Part shown: one piece after another, positions 1 through 11,627 of the stretch
Layout: every line of letters begins with the position of its first letter
Position numbering within the stretch: position 1 is the stretch's first letter
Assembly (NCBI GenBank): GCA_027625915.1
Contig: JANTQA010000072.1
Location: forward strand, 1,984,001 to 2,048,000
Length of the DNA: 64,000 nt
Direction: 5' to 3'
DNA from: Anaeramoeba flamelloides
Taxonomy: Eukaryota > Metamonada > Anaeramoebidae
The notes under the pieces: generated by a model
The model's database searches: none
Told to the model about the DNA's origin: nothing
Seen by the model: only the letters and a program-made list of their open reading frames with translations
Made by a program: the position numbers and the translations under genes

Positions 1-17
1 GAAGACTAATCCCTTAA
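1..17. mobile_element. Right end of a TTAA-flanked element cut by the window edge
   Basis: The window opens with GACTAATCCC followed by TTAA at 14-17. This is the same end seen, inverted, in the mini-element at 43419-43588 (TTAA then GGGACTAATC) and resembles the ends of the larger TTAA-flanked family. Only the terminus is visible, so the call rests on a short motif. Confidence 0.35.
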
Positions 18-189
18 ATTACTTTTTAGACGGGTACATTTACTGTTATACGAATATAAAAACTCTTTTTTCAAAAAAAATGTAACAACCCCCAAATCAT
101 CAATAATATTGGATTTGATCGTTAATAAGATAATATCTTATTGGTGGTTTTTATTTTAATTAATCATTTTTTCATTTTTTGTTTTTTTT

Positions 190-520
190 TAGTTAAGGAT
201 ATTGAAGAGTAGGAAAATGAAAAAACAAGATAAGAAGAAGTTAATTTTGAAATAATCTGCGAGTATAAAAATGGAAGCATTTTAAGTTTGATTTCCAATG
301 AGCTAGATATAGGAATTAAGAAAGATCATTATTGAATTGATTCGTGTAACAGAAAAAAGAAAATAAAGAAAAAAACAATTAAAAAAAAATACCAAGATGA
401 ATTGCGGCTTTATATTTGAAATGAGACTTTAAAGAATAAACTTTTGACATGTAAAGAGTTATCAATAAAATTTAAAGAACTTTTTCCCAAATCGCTCTTT
501 TTCAAGTATTTTTATTGATT
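190..520 (+). pseudogene. Decayed Tc1/mariner-like transposase N-terminal region
   Basis: One forward frame reads as protein with a few in-frame stops. It gives VNFEIICEYKNGSILSLISN, then a Lys-rich linker, then KNKLLTCKELSIKFKELFP. This is the layout of a Tc1-type transposase N-terminus: two helix-turn-helix units (the first 'Y..G.S...IA..L', the second 'T..EL...F') separated by a basic linker. The catalytic DDE part is not visible downstream. The frame is interrupted and has no start codon, so I read it as a relic of a plain DNA transposon. The family assignment is inferred from layout only. Confidence 0.5.
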
Positions 521-1440
521 TCATAATTTTTTATTACTACCATTTACAAAATGAGATTTCAGATTTCAAATAAAAGGGCACATCCCTTTTTAAGATAATA
601 AAATTCAATTTTTATTATATTGTTTTAATGAGTTTTAAAAATTCCGTTGAATCTTTTTTTAATGTTTAAAAGGGTTTCTTATATTTTAGAGTGATATTAC
701 AATTTATTTAATTCAATGAAGAATAATTCTTGAAATTTTCTGTACCCTTTTATTTGAAAATGAGTTTATATATGAAATCATTAAATTTTATTGGATATTG
801 CAATCAATTACATAAAAAAAAATTACTATTCTATTTTCAATACTATTTATAAAAAATTACTTTAAATTTCATTTGATAAATTATGAAAAAAATACAGATG
901 ATTATTAAAGGAAATATTCCTGAAAAATATTACTCACATTTTTAATGGAAATTATCAAATGATTTTTTGGATAAAATTCTAATAAAATTTTCACTACAAT
1001 TCTTAGAAAATTTCCTTCCTTTTTCGTTTCATTTCCAAACTTTTCAAGTAGAAAAGGATATCACACATAACTAAACACTTTTCATAAATTCTTTTAATCA
1101 TTGTGTAAAAATGTTGGAATGGTTAGTAATTATGAAAACATCCTATCATATTCAACCACTTCAACAATAATTTCAAATCATTCTTTTTTTATACATACTG
1201 ATTATAAATATATTATTAATTTCAAATTTGTTTAAATTTTAAAATTTGTAGATTGAATTTATTCATATTTTTGATGATTTTCTTAATTATTATTATTGGT
1301 ATGTTAGTTTTTTATGGTTTTTAGAATTTGTGTGTGGAAAAATCAAAAATATTATTTTTGGTATGGTAGTATTCAATTATTAAATTGAAGAAAATGCAAT
1401 ATCTTGAAATCATAAATACTAAAAAATTCTTTGAAACCCA
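521..1440. other. AT-rich spacer, nothing recognised
   Basis: Only A/T-rich sequence with homopolymer runs. I see no open frame of note on either strand and no paired termini. Confidence 0.5.
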
Positions 1441-1449
1441 ATTTTAACA

Positions 1450-1690
1450 CAAAAAGCTAAGTGGAAATTCTTTTTTACCTTAAAAAAAGTTACAAAACTC
1501 AAAATTTTCTCTTAATTATTTTTTTTTAAAAATACTAAACAAAATTCTCAAACATACCACCCGAACTATCCTAACGCGCCTGTAAATGAGTTTAAAATAC
1601 TTAATGTCAATATATTCCAATGGAATTGACAATTTTGAAAGAAATGAGAATTTGTACAATTTTGAAATTTAATAATTTTCCCAAACTAAT
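1450..1690. repeat. Dispersed repeat family I, copy 1
   Basis: The block with 'ataccacccgaactatcctaa', 'atatattccaatggaatt' and 'gaatttgtacaattttgaaa' has a diverged counterpart in the same order and spacing at about 11080-11345. No ends or coding sequence were defined. It is probably a transposon remnant. Confidence 0.45.
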
Positions 1691-1915
1691 TATTCACTTG
1701 TTTTATTACTTTTAGTAATATTATAAGAAATTTTTTCATTTTTTCATTTTTTCCTTGGAATTTTTGAAAGATAGTTTTTGTTTGAGTTTGAAATTAATAT
1801 GTAATTAAACGTTAAATTAATTTTTGGGTTTTTTTTAGTTTAATTTACTTTTACTTTGTTTGAGTTAAAACTGTCCAAAAAAATTTATAAATTTCAATTA
1901 TTTTAATTTTTATCT

Positions 1916-2205
1916 ATTTCCCCCCTTTTTTATATACTAGAAAATTAGAAAAAAAAACTATTTTTGGGGTGATTTTTTTTTTTTTAAATTATTAACAACG
2001 AATGAACTTTTGATTGAATATTAAGAATAAAAAATCCTAAATGTTAATAAATAATTGCTGAAAAAAAAAAGAAAGAAAATATATATTAAAACTCAAACTT
2101 GGAAAAAAAATAAATAAATGATTAAAAAATATTCCAAAAATAGAAAAAAAAATCAATTTTTCGCTGTAAATCAACGATATCTTTTGTAAGAAATATTAGA
2201 TTTTA
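1916..2205. repeat. Dispersed repeat family J, copy 1
   Basis: This runs from a C-tract/T-tract ('cccccttttttt') through 'ctatttttggggt' and 'aatgaacttttgatt' to 'atattccaaaaat'. The same ordered landmarks recur at about 20637-20935. Noncoding. It lies directly beside the TTAA-flanked element that begins near 2211. Confidence 0.5.
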
Positions 2206-2210
2206 TTTTA

Positions 2211-3029
2211 ATACCCTAGTCATTACTGTTAAAAATAATTTTTTGAAATGGATTAAAAAAATTTTTTAATTTTATATGAGTGTCTAATAACAATCAAAAA
2301 CTAACCAAAATGTGAAGCGTGATCGATCTCCAAAAATCAAAAATCTAAAAAGAGGAAATTTTTAGAAAAAAAAACACCTCAAGAGTGACACTCACTTCCA
2401 TTTTACAATTCGGATGGTTGTTATTTATCATTTTGAAAACAACTATGTTGGTTTTGAAGTGTATTTCTTCATTAAACTTTTTGAGATCTAGAAGATTATT
2501 TTTTTTCTTTTTTTTTTCCTTTTTACAAATAAGTTATTTTTTTCTAAAAAAATATTACAAAATCCTTACTTTGTCAAATTTAGATTGCTACAATATAACC
2601 TCATATTTGATAAAATCCAACTAAATTGATTGTATACTTAAAGAAAACAGTTTATTTTAAATTGAAGAAATTTGGAAAAAAAAACAAGTGATTTTTTTTT
2701 AAAATTTTGATTTTTTGGGAATTGAGAATGATTTTTTGACTTTTGGAATATTTTTTAACCAGACACTAAGAAATTTTTTTGATTTTTATTAATTGAATGT
2801 TTTGTCAATCAGATCCGATGAAAATTTTTTTAAATTTTGATTTTTTTAAATTGAGAACTCTTTTAAACTTTTTTTATATTTGTTTTTTTGGCAAAGATAT
2901 CATAAGTTGTTGTTTTTTTTTGCTATCTGTATTTTGTCAATCAAAAGAAGGGCAATTTTACAAGATCCTTTTTTTGGTATCAAATTGTTTCTTGTGTATG
3001 GGCCAAATCCACGGTAAATGACAAGATTC
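2211..3029 (-). mobile_element. TTAA-flanked DNA transposon, family A copy 3 (reverse)
   Basis: Read in reverse complement this matches the copies at 26171-27759 and 48343-49051. The ends are 'ccctagtcattactg' on the left and 'ccacggtaaatgac' on the right, followed by TTAA at 3030-3033. The internal landmarks 'gatcgatctccaaaaatc' and 'aacaactatgttggttttga' occur in the same order. TTAA target duplications are the hallmark of piggyBac-type elements. No transposase frame is visible, so the copy is probably non-autonomous and old. Confidence 0.6.
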
Positions 3030-3033
3030 TTAA

Positions 3034-5114
3034 AATCGAAAAATTGATGATTTTTTTTTAATCAATTAAAAAAATAAAAACAAATTATTTCATCCAATTA
3101 AAAATTTCATTAAAAATAATCCATTTAACAAACCTACCCTAATTTTAATTTCGATCAAGACTTCGTAAAACAACTTTCTTTTAAGTCACCAATTATATTA
3201 CTCTTCAGAATAGGAATATTCACAGACTAAAAAAATTCTTATTTTCATTAAAATATTTTTAATTCATTCAGGCAAAAATATTAAATTGTTAAATCTTGAA
3301 ACAATCATAAGAAAATTTTTTCTATTTTATCTTAAATATCATTATGGAAGTTTGATTCAATCCAAAGAAATTTCATTTTTAAAAGTTGAATTTGAGACAA
3401 TTTGGTTTTGTCAACTATGAATTCATAGAAGATTTCTAGATATTGAAAAAATAATTCCAATGATTGATGAGAAATGAACATTAAATTACAATTTGAATAA
3501 GAATTTCGATATTAAAAATTTATTGAATTTAATGGAGTAAATAACTATATTCTTATTTTTATGAAGGCAATAGAAAGGTATGTTTTGAAAAAAAAGATTT
3601 ATTAAAATAAAATAATACAGTAATAGATGTTAGTAAATTGGGAAATAATTTTACAAATTGGAATTAATTATTTTGATCGCATTAGAAATATTTTATATTA
3701 AATCCTACAGAACTAAACCTTTCAGGTGTGACTTTTTGGGTTTCATTCAAAATTTTTTTCCTCTGTAAAAAAAATTAAAAAACAGGTAAAAACTGATAGT
3801 AAATCTAGAAGGTAGTTTCAATGAAAGAAACTGGATAAGTTCAAGAAACGGAGAGAATTTCACAAATTTTTTGTAGATCAATGATAATTGGTAAAGTATC
3901 AATAGATTATGGATTTCTTCCTTATCATTTTAAATTTATTTCTTATTCTGAACTAAAATTTGGAATTTGGGACTTTTGTCTTATTTCTGCAAAGTCATCA
4001 TTATTGAATCTACATTTTAGCAAATTTTACAATGATCCAATAAGAGAAACTTTTCCACAAAGTTATAAACAACAAAAATTATTTCTATTTTTAACCAAAA
4101 GTCACAAAAATTGTTTTTGGAGATATTTTACCGTGATCTCTGAGCTCAAATACATTTTAGTTTTTTTCAGGTGTTCTGATTGAAAGATGAAAGAGATCAA
4201 GAAAGATATTTGCTACTCTCTGGGAAATTGTTTTTTCAAAATATCATTTTGATAATTAATACTAAAAAGTTTTCTCTTTGAAAAAAGATTACTTTACGAA
4301 CTTATGTGGAATATTTCAAACTGATTGTTGAATTTTACCATCTACAATTCTATTTTGTAATACTTTGGATGATTTTTTCAGGTTAAAATCTCATTTGATA
4401 ATCTTTATTAGTGTTAATAATGTGTTTAATATTTTGCCAAAAGTGTTACAAAATCATTTTTAAGGTTTACTCAAAAAACAAATGAAAAAACACAATAAAA
4501 TCTGTTTGGGGTTATTAATTTCAACACCTTAATATCCTACCTTCCACAAACTTTATTCTCTCCAAAATATGAATAATTTGGTTTTGAGATTCGGAACTTT
4601 TTAATTTGTCCATAAATTGGAAATTGATCAAAAACTTTATGTATCACAAAAGAGCAACACCTGTACCCTACTTCCTGAATTGTGATACCTATAATAATTT
4701 GTTCTCAAAAAGGAATTAGTAAACCAAAAAAAAATAATATCTTCTAGTTTTTAAAGTGATTGTTTTTCCTGAATTTGAGAGACAAAAGATTCAGTTTTTG
4801 ATTCGAATGATTTGTAGTTTTTAATCTTTACAAATTATATTATCTACAAAAGATGAAATTACCAAACTCAAAGGTAAAAAACCATCACAACATTATTATA
4901 AGGTGTTTTTTAAATCATTTATCTTTCTTTATTTAAAATTTTCATAAAGGAGAAATTACAAAAACTTTTTTTAAGAACAAAAACTTCTTTTTGGTTAGAC
5001 AAATTTATAACTTATGAATTCTAAAATTTTAATATGAAATTTGTTTATTTTGGAAAATGTTTAATTTTTTGTTAAAAAATTTATTTTTTTTAAAATTTAC
5101 AAACTGAAATTCAA
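3034..5114. other. Upstream region of the G-alpha gene
   Basis: An AT-rich spacer before the G-alpha start codon at 5115. It contains one 100-codon frame (3881-4183, listed separately). I see no defined promoter element or paired repeat ends. Confidence 0.4.
3881..4183 (+). CDS. Possible small ORF, unrecognised
   Basis: A 100-codon open frame starting with ATG (MIIGKVSIDYGFLPYHFKF...). It is less dominated by Phe/Lys runs than random frames in this AT-rich DNA. I recognise no family, signal peptide or domain. It has no obvious partner exon and could be chance or a transposon remnant, so I give it little weight. Confidence 0.15.
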   Translation: MIIGKVSIDYGFLPYHFKFISYSELKFGIWDFCLISAKSSLLNLHFSKFYNDPIRETFPQSYKQQKLFLFLTKSHKNCFWRYFTVISELKYILVFFRCSD

Positions 5115-8100
5115 ATGGGCAAAAAACAATCAAAAGAAAAAAGAAAGGAATACAAAAGACAAACAAAAAAGAGTAAACGAATTCAAAAGCAATTTGAGAA
5201 ACAAAAGCAAAAAGACGATAACGAGGTGAAGATTTTGTTATTAGGTAAGATTCTTCGTGTTTTGTTTTTTTTTTATACTTTTTTTGTTTTGGTAACTCGT
5301 GACAAAAGCGAGTCATATCTCTCCATTAAATATTAAATCACTAATGTTCTTTCACAAAATAATTGACTCTTTGATCTACTACAATCACAGACAGTCAAAT
5401 TTCAAAAACTTTTTACATCTTTGTTTGTGAATGACAATTTGAATCATTTAAAGGATCTTGTTTCATGGGGTTTAGAAAACTCAACATTTTTTGTCTTTTT
5501 TTTTTTTTTTTGCAAAATACTTTTTCTGAATTTGTTTTAATTTTTTTGCCAAATTGATTTTTTTTTACTTTTTGATCAAAAAAGAAGGAACTGGCAAATA
5601 TGTCTCTTACACAATTATTCCTCTGAAGTAAAGAACCAACAAAAACAGAAATAAACTCCTTGTTCTCTTTCTTACTTTACAAAAGCTACAACAGAGTTTA
5701 TTGCTTTTGTTTCTTTTTGTTAACAAAAAATAACCTCAAATATATCAAGTGATGTAGATCTGAAAAATTCAGCATCATTTTTAATATTTTTTCTAATACT
5801 GATAGATTCAAATTGGTACCTGAAAATTTTTATAACACTTTCCATTTTACATATTTTTACTCATAAGATATGAATAAAGTATTTTTTGCTTTAAATCTTA
5901 AGAAACTTAATAAAAATAGTTGATCTGTGAAATATTCGTCCAAAAGAACTCTTTGAAAAGTTGAGTTAATAGATTTACAAAAATGGAAATTGAAGTAAAA
6001 GTTTATTACATGTGTTTGAATTTATCAGTATTTTTCTCGAGAAAAATAACAAATAGTAGGTGATGTAGATCTGAAAAATACAGCATCATTTTTTATATTT
6101 TTTTGAATATTTTTGCTGGAGAAAAATAACAACACATACTATTTGTTGCAAAATAAATGTAACATATTTTTCATTAAGCTTTCCAAAAAAAAAGATTTAA
6201 TAAAACATGTATCATTTCAAATTTTTAATTCAAAAAATTAGCTTAAATTATTAATTTCCCGTTTCGAATTGGGGCCTTTGTTGATTTATTTTGATTATTG
6301 GGATTTTATTTTTTTGGAAAGACGAATGAAAATGTTGATGTTTTTATCATAAAATAAACAGTAAATCCAACTTTCTTTGAAAGCCCAAAATAGACAGGTT
6401 TAACAGTAAATCAAAGAGTTGAATTTTTTTTGGCAACATTTTTTGGGAAATACTGTACTGGAAAAAAGACCTTTTTGTAATTAGAACAGAAACAAAACCA
6501 ACACTATAATTAATTCTTTATCTCAAGAATTTACTGTAACTAAAAGATCTACTTTTAAAAACTGTTATTTTCCAATTAATAAATGATAATTTTTATTTCA
6601 ATTTCCTTAAATAAATATTAATTATTACTGCTACAACCAAATTAGTCAAGTAAAAAATTTGCCTTAGGGTTCAAGAAGGAAGTTTAATGAATTATCTAAA
6701 AATATTATTTACAACAATGTTGTAAAGATCTTTGAGTTTTCTTCAACTTATATAAAAGAAAAATATTTTGGAATAGGAACTAAAAATTTTCATTTTTTAA
6801 TTAGAAAATAATAGTACTGTTCTATTCGAGTTTCCCCATCACAAATTTTATCCCAAATATGAATAAGTAAGATCTTTAGTAAATCTCATTTCTAATTTAT
6901 TTTCTAGAAACATGGGCTTTTTCACAAAATATCAAGCAAAATATTTGGGAACTTGAAACAAAAATTTGAACTAATAATTGGAAAATAACAGTAGTGTAAA
7001 TTTCAAATTTATCACTTATAATTTTTATCTCAAATTTGAAAAAGATTTCACTAATTTGGGCTTGAAAATTTGTGAAAACTCAAGTTCTTCAGAAAATAAA
7101 TTAAAAATGAAAAACTTGAGATTTAATTTAACTCTTGGTTATTGAAAATTTGATCTAAAATTGATATTTACTAATTTGAAGATAGCAATAATAAATTAAC
7201 CAAGAGCACAGTACAAAAAACAATTTTTTTTAACAGTGTGAATATTTTTACATTGAACAACTTTACTGATACAAATGCCAACTGTTCATAATATGTGTAC
7301 TTACCAAGTTTATACCTTAAGACACCTAAAAATTTCTAAAGCCGTTATCTTCAAAAGTACCTTCAACTGATTAGTATTTTCCTTCTTGATATTTTATTTA
7401 TCCAAAATATTCATTTTCTTCATTAATATTGTAACCTTATATCAACATCTTCTCTTTACAAAAGGTACTGGGGATTCTGGGAAATCAACTGTTGTAAAGC
7501 AAATGCAAATCTTATATAAAGGAGGATTTGAAAAGGATGAAATTGAAATATATAAAAATGTCATCAGAACAAATATTAAATCATATATCAAAACATTAAT
7601 TAAGGCATGTGAAACACTTAATATCCAAATCGATCAGAAGAATAAAGTACTCGCAAATGATTTTTTAGAAACAGTCAGAAAAAACTCTCCAGAAATTACA
7701 GAAGAACTTCGGGAGAATTTAAAAACTCTTTGGGATGACAAGGCACTTAAAGAGGCATACGTAAGAAGGGACGAATTCCAACTTCCAGACGCAGCAAAAT
7801 TTTTCCTAGATCAAATTGACACCATTGCAGACAAGAACTTTACACCAAAGGAAAAAGATATTTTATTTTGTCGAATCCCAACAGTGGGCGTGAAAGAAAT
7901 CCATTTCGAAGTAAACGAACATGTCTGGAGACTTATTGATGTCGGCGGGCAACGATCAGAAAGAAGGAAATGGATCCACCAATTTGAAAATGTCAACATG
8001 TTAATCTTTATTGTAGCAGCCAGCGAATACAACCAAATATTATACGAAGAACAAAATACAAACAGGATGCAAGAAAGTTTGCAAGTATTTAAAAAGTATG

Positions 8101-8546
8101 TAAACAATGAATACTTTAAGAAAAAGGATTTGGTTATTTTATTAAATAAAATTGACCTTTTTAAAGAAAAAATTGAAAAATACCCAATCACAAAATGTTT
8201 CCCTGAATATTCGGGTAAAAACAATTTTGAGGATACTTCAAAATTTATTAAAAAACAATATCTTTCGTTAGTGAAAAGAAAGAAAAAACGTAAAATTAAC
8301 AGCCATTTCACATGCTCAACAAATACAGATATGGTAAATATTTTTTTTTTTTTTTTTTTTTTTTGTTCTTTCATTAATTATTATTTCTTTTTATAATTCT
8401 AATTCTTTATTTAAATCACCCTGTTTATTTTTTTTTTTTTAATATTTAAACATTTCTTTCTTTCCTTTAATTATTAGACAAAAAAGGTAATAGAAAGCGT
8501 CTTGAATTCAGTAATCAAATCAGATATCAACCGATATTTTATGTAA
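5115..8546 (+). CDS. Heterotrimeric G-protein alpha subunit, three exons
   Basis: The exons are 5115-5244, 7465-8333 and 8478-8546; together they encode 355 residues, the usual G-alpha length. Donors are GTAAGA and GTAAAT. Visible GTPase motifs: P-loop GTGDSGKST (44-52, interrupted by intron 1), switch I CRIPTVG with Arg180 and Thr183, switch II DVGGQRSER with catalytic Gln206, NKID (271-274) and TCST (326-329). The helical domain lies between the P-loop and switch I. The N-terminus MGKKQSKE has Gly2 and Ser6, a possible N-myristoylation site, followed by a strongly basic helix; the Cys3 common for palmitoylation is absent. The C-terminus ends RYFM rather than the common CGLF-type tail, so receptor coupling may be unusual. 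It should cycle between GDP and GTP at the inner plasma membrane with beta/gamma partners. Family call certain; subclass unknown. Confidence 0.95.
5245..7464 (+). other. G-alpha intron 1 (2220 bp)
   Basis: The donor is 'ttag|gtaaga' and the acceptor 'tacaaaag|gtact'. Joining gives LLLG-TGDSGKST in phase 1. The intron carries two near-identical blocks, 'gatgtagatctgaaaaat' at about 5753 and again at about 6062. It also carries sequence (about 6130-6330) with a diverged counterpart at 62781-62960. These belong to dispersed repeat family L. Confidence 0.85.
5745..6400. repeat. Dispersed repeat family L inside the G-alpha intron
   Basis: The 'gtgatgtagatctgaaaaa...cagcatcattttt' motif occurs twice here and once inverted at about 49690-49735. 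The following block ('actatttgttg...aaaataaa...ttcatt.agcttt') recurs at about 62785-62850, and an inverted version at about 63310-63350. The overall element structure is not resolved. Confidence 0.45.
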
Positions 8547-9990
8547 GATAAAACAAAACAATTAAAGTACTAAAAATCCATTTGAAAATCAATAATATGT
8601 GTTTATTTCTTAATAATTATGAACCCTTTCAAGAATATTTACCCATCAAACAAAATCCTTTTATTAATCTTTTTTATTTTAAAAATGATTCCTTTTACTT
8701 TATCAAAAATTTTTCTTTTTTTTTTTATTCTTGAAATTATTTGTTTTTATTTTATTTTCCCTGTTTTCCCATTTTCTTGTTTTCTAATTTTTTCACTCTT
8801 TATTTTATTGTTTTTAAATTGTTTACCTTTTGTAAGATCTTAAAATTATTTCTAATTATCAATTAATAAATATTTTTTTTTTTTTTTTGTTATTATTTTT
8901 AAAATTCAAATTCATTTACAAAGTTTTTATGAAATTGTAAAAAATTAAATACACAAACAAGTTTAATTCATCTTGAAAAAATAGAAAATAATTATGGTAT
9001 TGAAAAAAATATCTTACCTGAAAATAATCCAGGACACGATTTTTAATTGTTAATATTAGGAAAATTGTTTTTTATTTCCCTTTATTTAAAAACAAATCCT
9101 GAATATAAACAATCCAAATTTTTTAGGACCAAGTAATAAACCTACTTAAAGTTCATTAAAGTAACGCGTAAGGAGAATGCCCATTTAATTGTTCGATAAC
9201 TAAAGTAGATCTACCTATTTTGAAAAAAAAAAACAATAGAGTTTAAAGAGGGTTGCTAGAGTTTGGAAAATAATAATTGTTTATTCTTTTTTTTTTTTTT
9301 TTGATTAATTGAATAGTGTCTTGAACAAATGGGATTTAATTAATCATCATTTAAATAAGTGTGTGAGTTATAAGATTAAAAGTTTGATTCTTAAATAAAA
9401 ATTTTATTAATCAATAAAAAAAAATACAATTTTCGGAATATTAACCATTAAAATAAGTATCAGGGATTTATTTTCAGGTAAGGTATTTTTTTCAAAGCTA
9501 TAAATAATTTTGTATTTTTTAGTTTAAAAGTTATTATGTTTCTCTTTTTTTTTATGTGTAAATGGTTTGAAGAGGGTAAAAGGGATAAATTTTCATTCTA
9601 TGGATTTGTAAACTTGTTAACGATAAGAGCTTGAAACAAAGTTAAACTATTATGATTCGATCTTGTGCAAAAAAAGAGTTAAGTTACTAAAGAAATTTGA
9701 AACCAATTTAAGTGAACTAAATCTAAGTTTCTCGAAGTGAAATCTTTATAGTTGATACTTGAACTTGACGAGTACTGTTGAGTTAGTATCCTATACCGGG
9801 ATTTAATGAAAACAAGATTTTGGAGACTTGTAGAAAATATATAAAAAATATCAAAATTAAAAGGAAAATAAATTCTAGTTCTTAAAAATCAATGCTTTAT
9901 ATATGTTTTTTTTTATAAATTATTAATTTAAAATTTTATAAAATATCATTTTTCCTTTTATCTATAATTGGTAAATTATTAGATTTAATA
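8547..9990. other. Downstream of G-alpha, mostly featureless
   Basis: T-rich 3' flank with homopolymers and no convincing gene. The stretch 9118-9275 is repeat family K. At 9600-9830 the sequence is more complex than its surroundings ('gaacttgacgagtactg', 'cctataccgggattt'), but I see no frame or fold that I can name. Confidence 0.4.
9118..9275 (+). repeat. Dispersed repeat family K, copy 1
   Basis: The block containing 'cctacttaaagttcatt', 'taattgttcgataactaaag' and 'gctagagtttggaaaat' is found inverted at about 62490-62640. It is about 150 bp and noncoding. Confidence 0.5.
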
Positions 9991-10004
9991 TAATTCATAT
10001 TTTT

Positions 10005-10388
10005 AGAGAACCGGTATGGGCAAGTGACAACACAGCCTAGTGTACAATCTGAAGGCCGGGGTTCTATTCCCTTAACAATTATTTTTTATTGTTTACCATT
10101 TTCTTAAATAGCCACCACGGTGTAATTTTAATTAAAAATCGGGCTTATGCTTCTTAGAACCACTAATTCTTTGAGCAAATCGTTTGACCGAATTGAATCT
10201 TTTTGACTATTATAAAACTGAACGGAATTGGAACAAAATCCCTCTCAATTTATGGAGCGGATCCGATTTTTGGGAGAAATGACCAGCTCTCACTTGGTTC
10301 AACAATATCTCTAATTCAAATTAGGGATTCGGGCAAACAGGTGGACTTTTAGTACCCACTCTTTAATGGAAAAAAAAAAAAAAAAAAA
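10005..10388 (+). mobile_element. Intact SINE with tRNA-related head, poly-A tail and 15-bp target duplications
   Basis: The element is flanked by perfect 15-bp direct repeats, ataattcatattttt, at 9990-10004 and 10389-10403. It ends in a run of about 20 A. Near the 5' end it holds 'ccggggttctattccc', a good RNA polymerase III B-box (consensus GGTTCRANTCC) in a T-arm-like stem. Upstream lies 'tatgggcaagtgac', a plausible A-box. The 384-bp body is clearly richer in G and C than its surroundings, and no open frame is present. Promoter, tail and duplication together define a retroposed SINE. The perfect duplication suggests a fairly recent insertion, presumably using a LINE machinery in trans. 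Confidence 0.85.
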
Positions 10389-10403
10389 ATAATTCATATT
10401 TTT

Positions 10404-11079
10404 TTTATATATATATATTGTTCTTTTCATTATTGTACTTTTCTTTTTTTATTTTGATAAATTTTCTTGAATTATTCCTTTCTTCAAATTATTAAATCAA
10501 TAAATTTAATTTCAATTTAGAATTTTTTTTTAACTTTTGATTATTTCTTTTTCAAAAATATCCAAAAGTTTTTCAATATCCAAATCCAACTTTTGTTCAT
10601 TTTCGTAGTTATTACTTTAAATGATTAAAATTTGAATTTTCAATGGATTTCATTGTTTCAAATAAGTCAATTTCAAAATTTTTAAAATAATTTATAGTCA
10701 ATGTTTTTTATTCTAATAAGGTTTGATAATCTTTCGAATTCAGTATTTTTTTATCCCTAATATCTATTAATCGTAGCTTTTTACTTCTTTCTGTTTGTGC
10801 AGAAATCTTCTTTTGAGGTATATTATAACTTTTCAAAATTGATCAAATTCAATTTTTTAATATTTTTGAAGAGTCTCTTGATTATATTCATAGTTTGGAA
10901 TTTTTTTAATGGTTTTTTTATGATTCTGAAAGTAAAAATAAAAAAGAGTATTTTGTGATTAGTAATATTTTATTACAAAAATTGTAGAAAATCCAAAATA
11001 TTTGAAATCATCATTAATAACTCATTTGTAAAAATTTGTTCAAAACACAATTTTAACCATCAAAGTTCCATGGAAAATA
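10404..11079. other. AT-rich spacer, nothing recognised
   Basis: No gene or paired termini seen between the SINE and repeat I copy 2. Confidence 0.4.
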
Positions 11080-11345
11080 TTACACCCTTAATACAAGAGA
11101 CAAAAACTAATTGGTCTCTTAATTATTTAATTTTTTGAAATCCTAATTAAAATTTTCTAGTATCCCATTCAAACACCAAAAACCTACCCTGACATACTAT
11201 AAAAACCACACAAACCTACCCTAATATACCCCAACAAGTGAGGTTTTAAATACCCATGGCCAATATATTTCAATAGAATTTCTGATTTTGACAAAATTGA
11301 GAATTTGACCAATTTTGAAAAGTAATAATTTCCCCCTTCTTTTCA
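11080..11345. repeat. Dispersed repeat family I, copy 2
   Basis: This is the diverged counterpart of 1450-1690, with matching 'aaacctaccct', 'caatatatttcaatagaatt' and 'gaatttgaccaattttgaaa' in order. It lies just past the CK1 3' end. Confidence 0.45.
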
Positions 11346-11627
11346 ATATAAAGAAAATCCATCTAGGGAAAAAAAGGAAAAAAATAAAAGTATTCAATTT
11401 ATTTTCATGAATAACCATTTGTAGACTTTTAATAATATTATTAATTCATAAATGAAATAATTCACAAAAGAATAAAATTTCTAAAAATAATAATTCCAAG
11501 AAAATTTCTTATTCCATCTAAAAATAAAAAATCAAAAAATAAGACAAAACAACAAAATTATTATAATATTATTATTTAATTATAATAAAAAAAAGTAAAC
11601 AAAATATAAAAAATGATTACTTGTATA

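Noticed and set aside
7811-8374. 187-codon ORF antisense to G-alpha
   Set aside because: Shadow of the strongly conserved sense gene; Phe-rich with no domain.
10005-10388. Genuine tRNA gene at the SINE head
   Set aside because: Acceptor and anticodon stems are not complete; the unit continues to an A-tail with target duplications.
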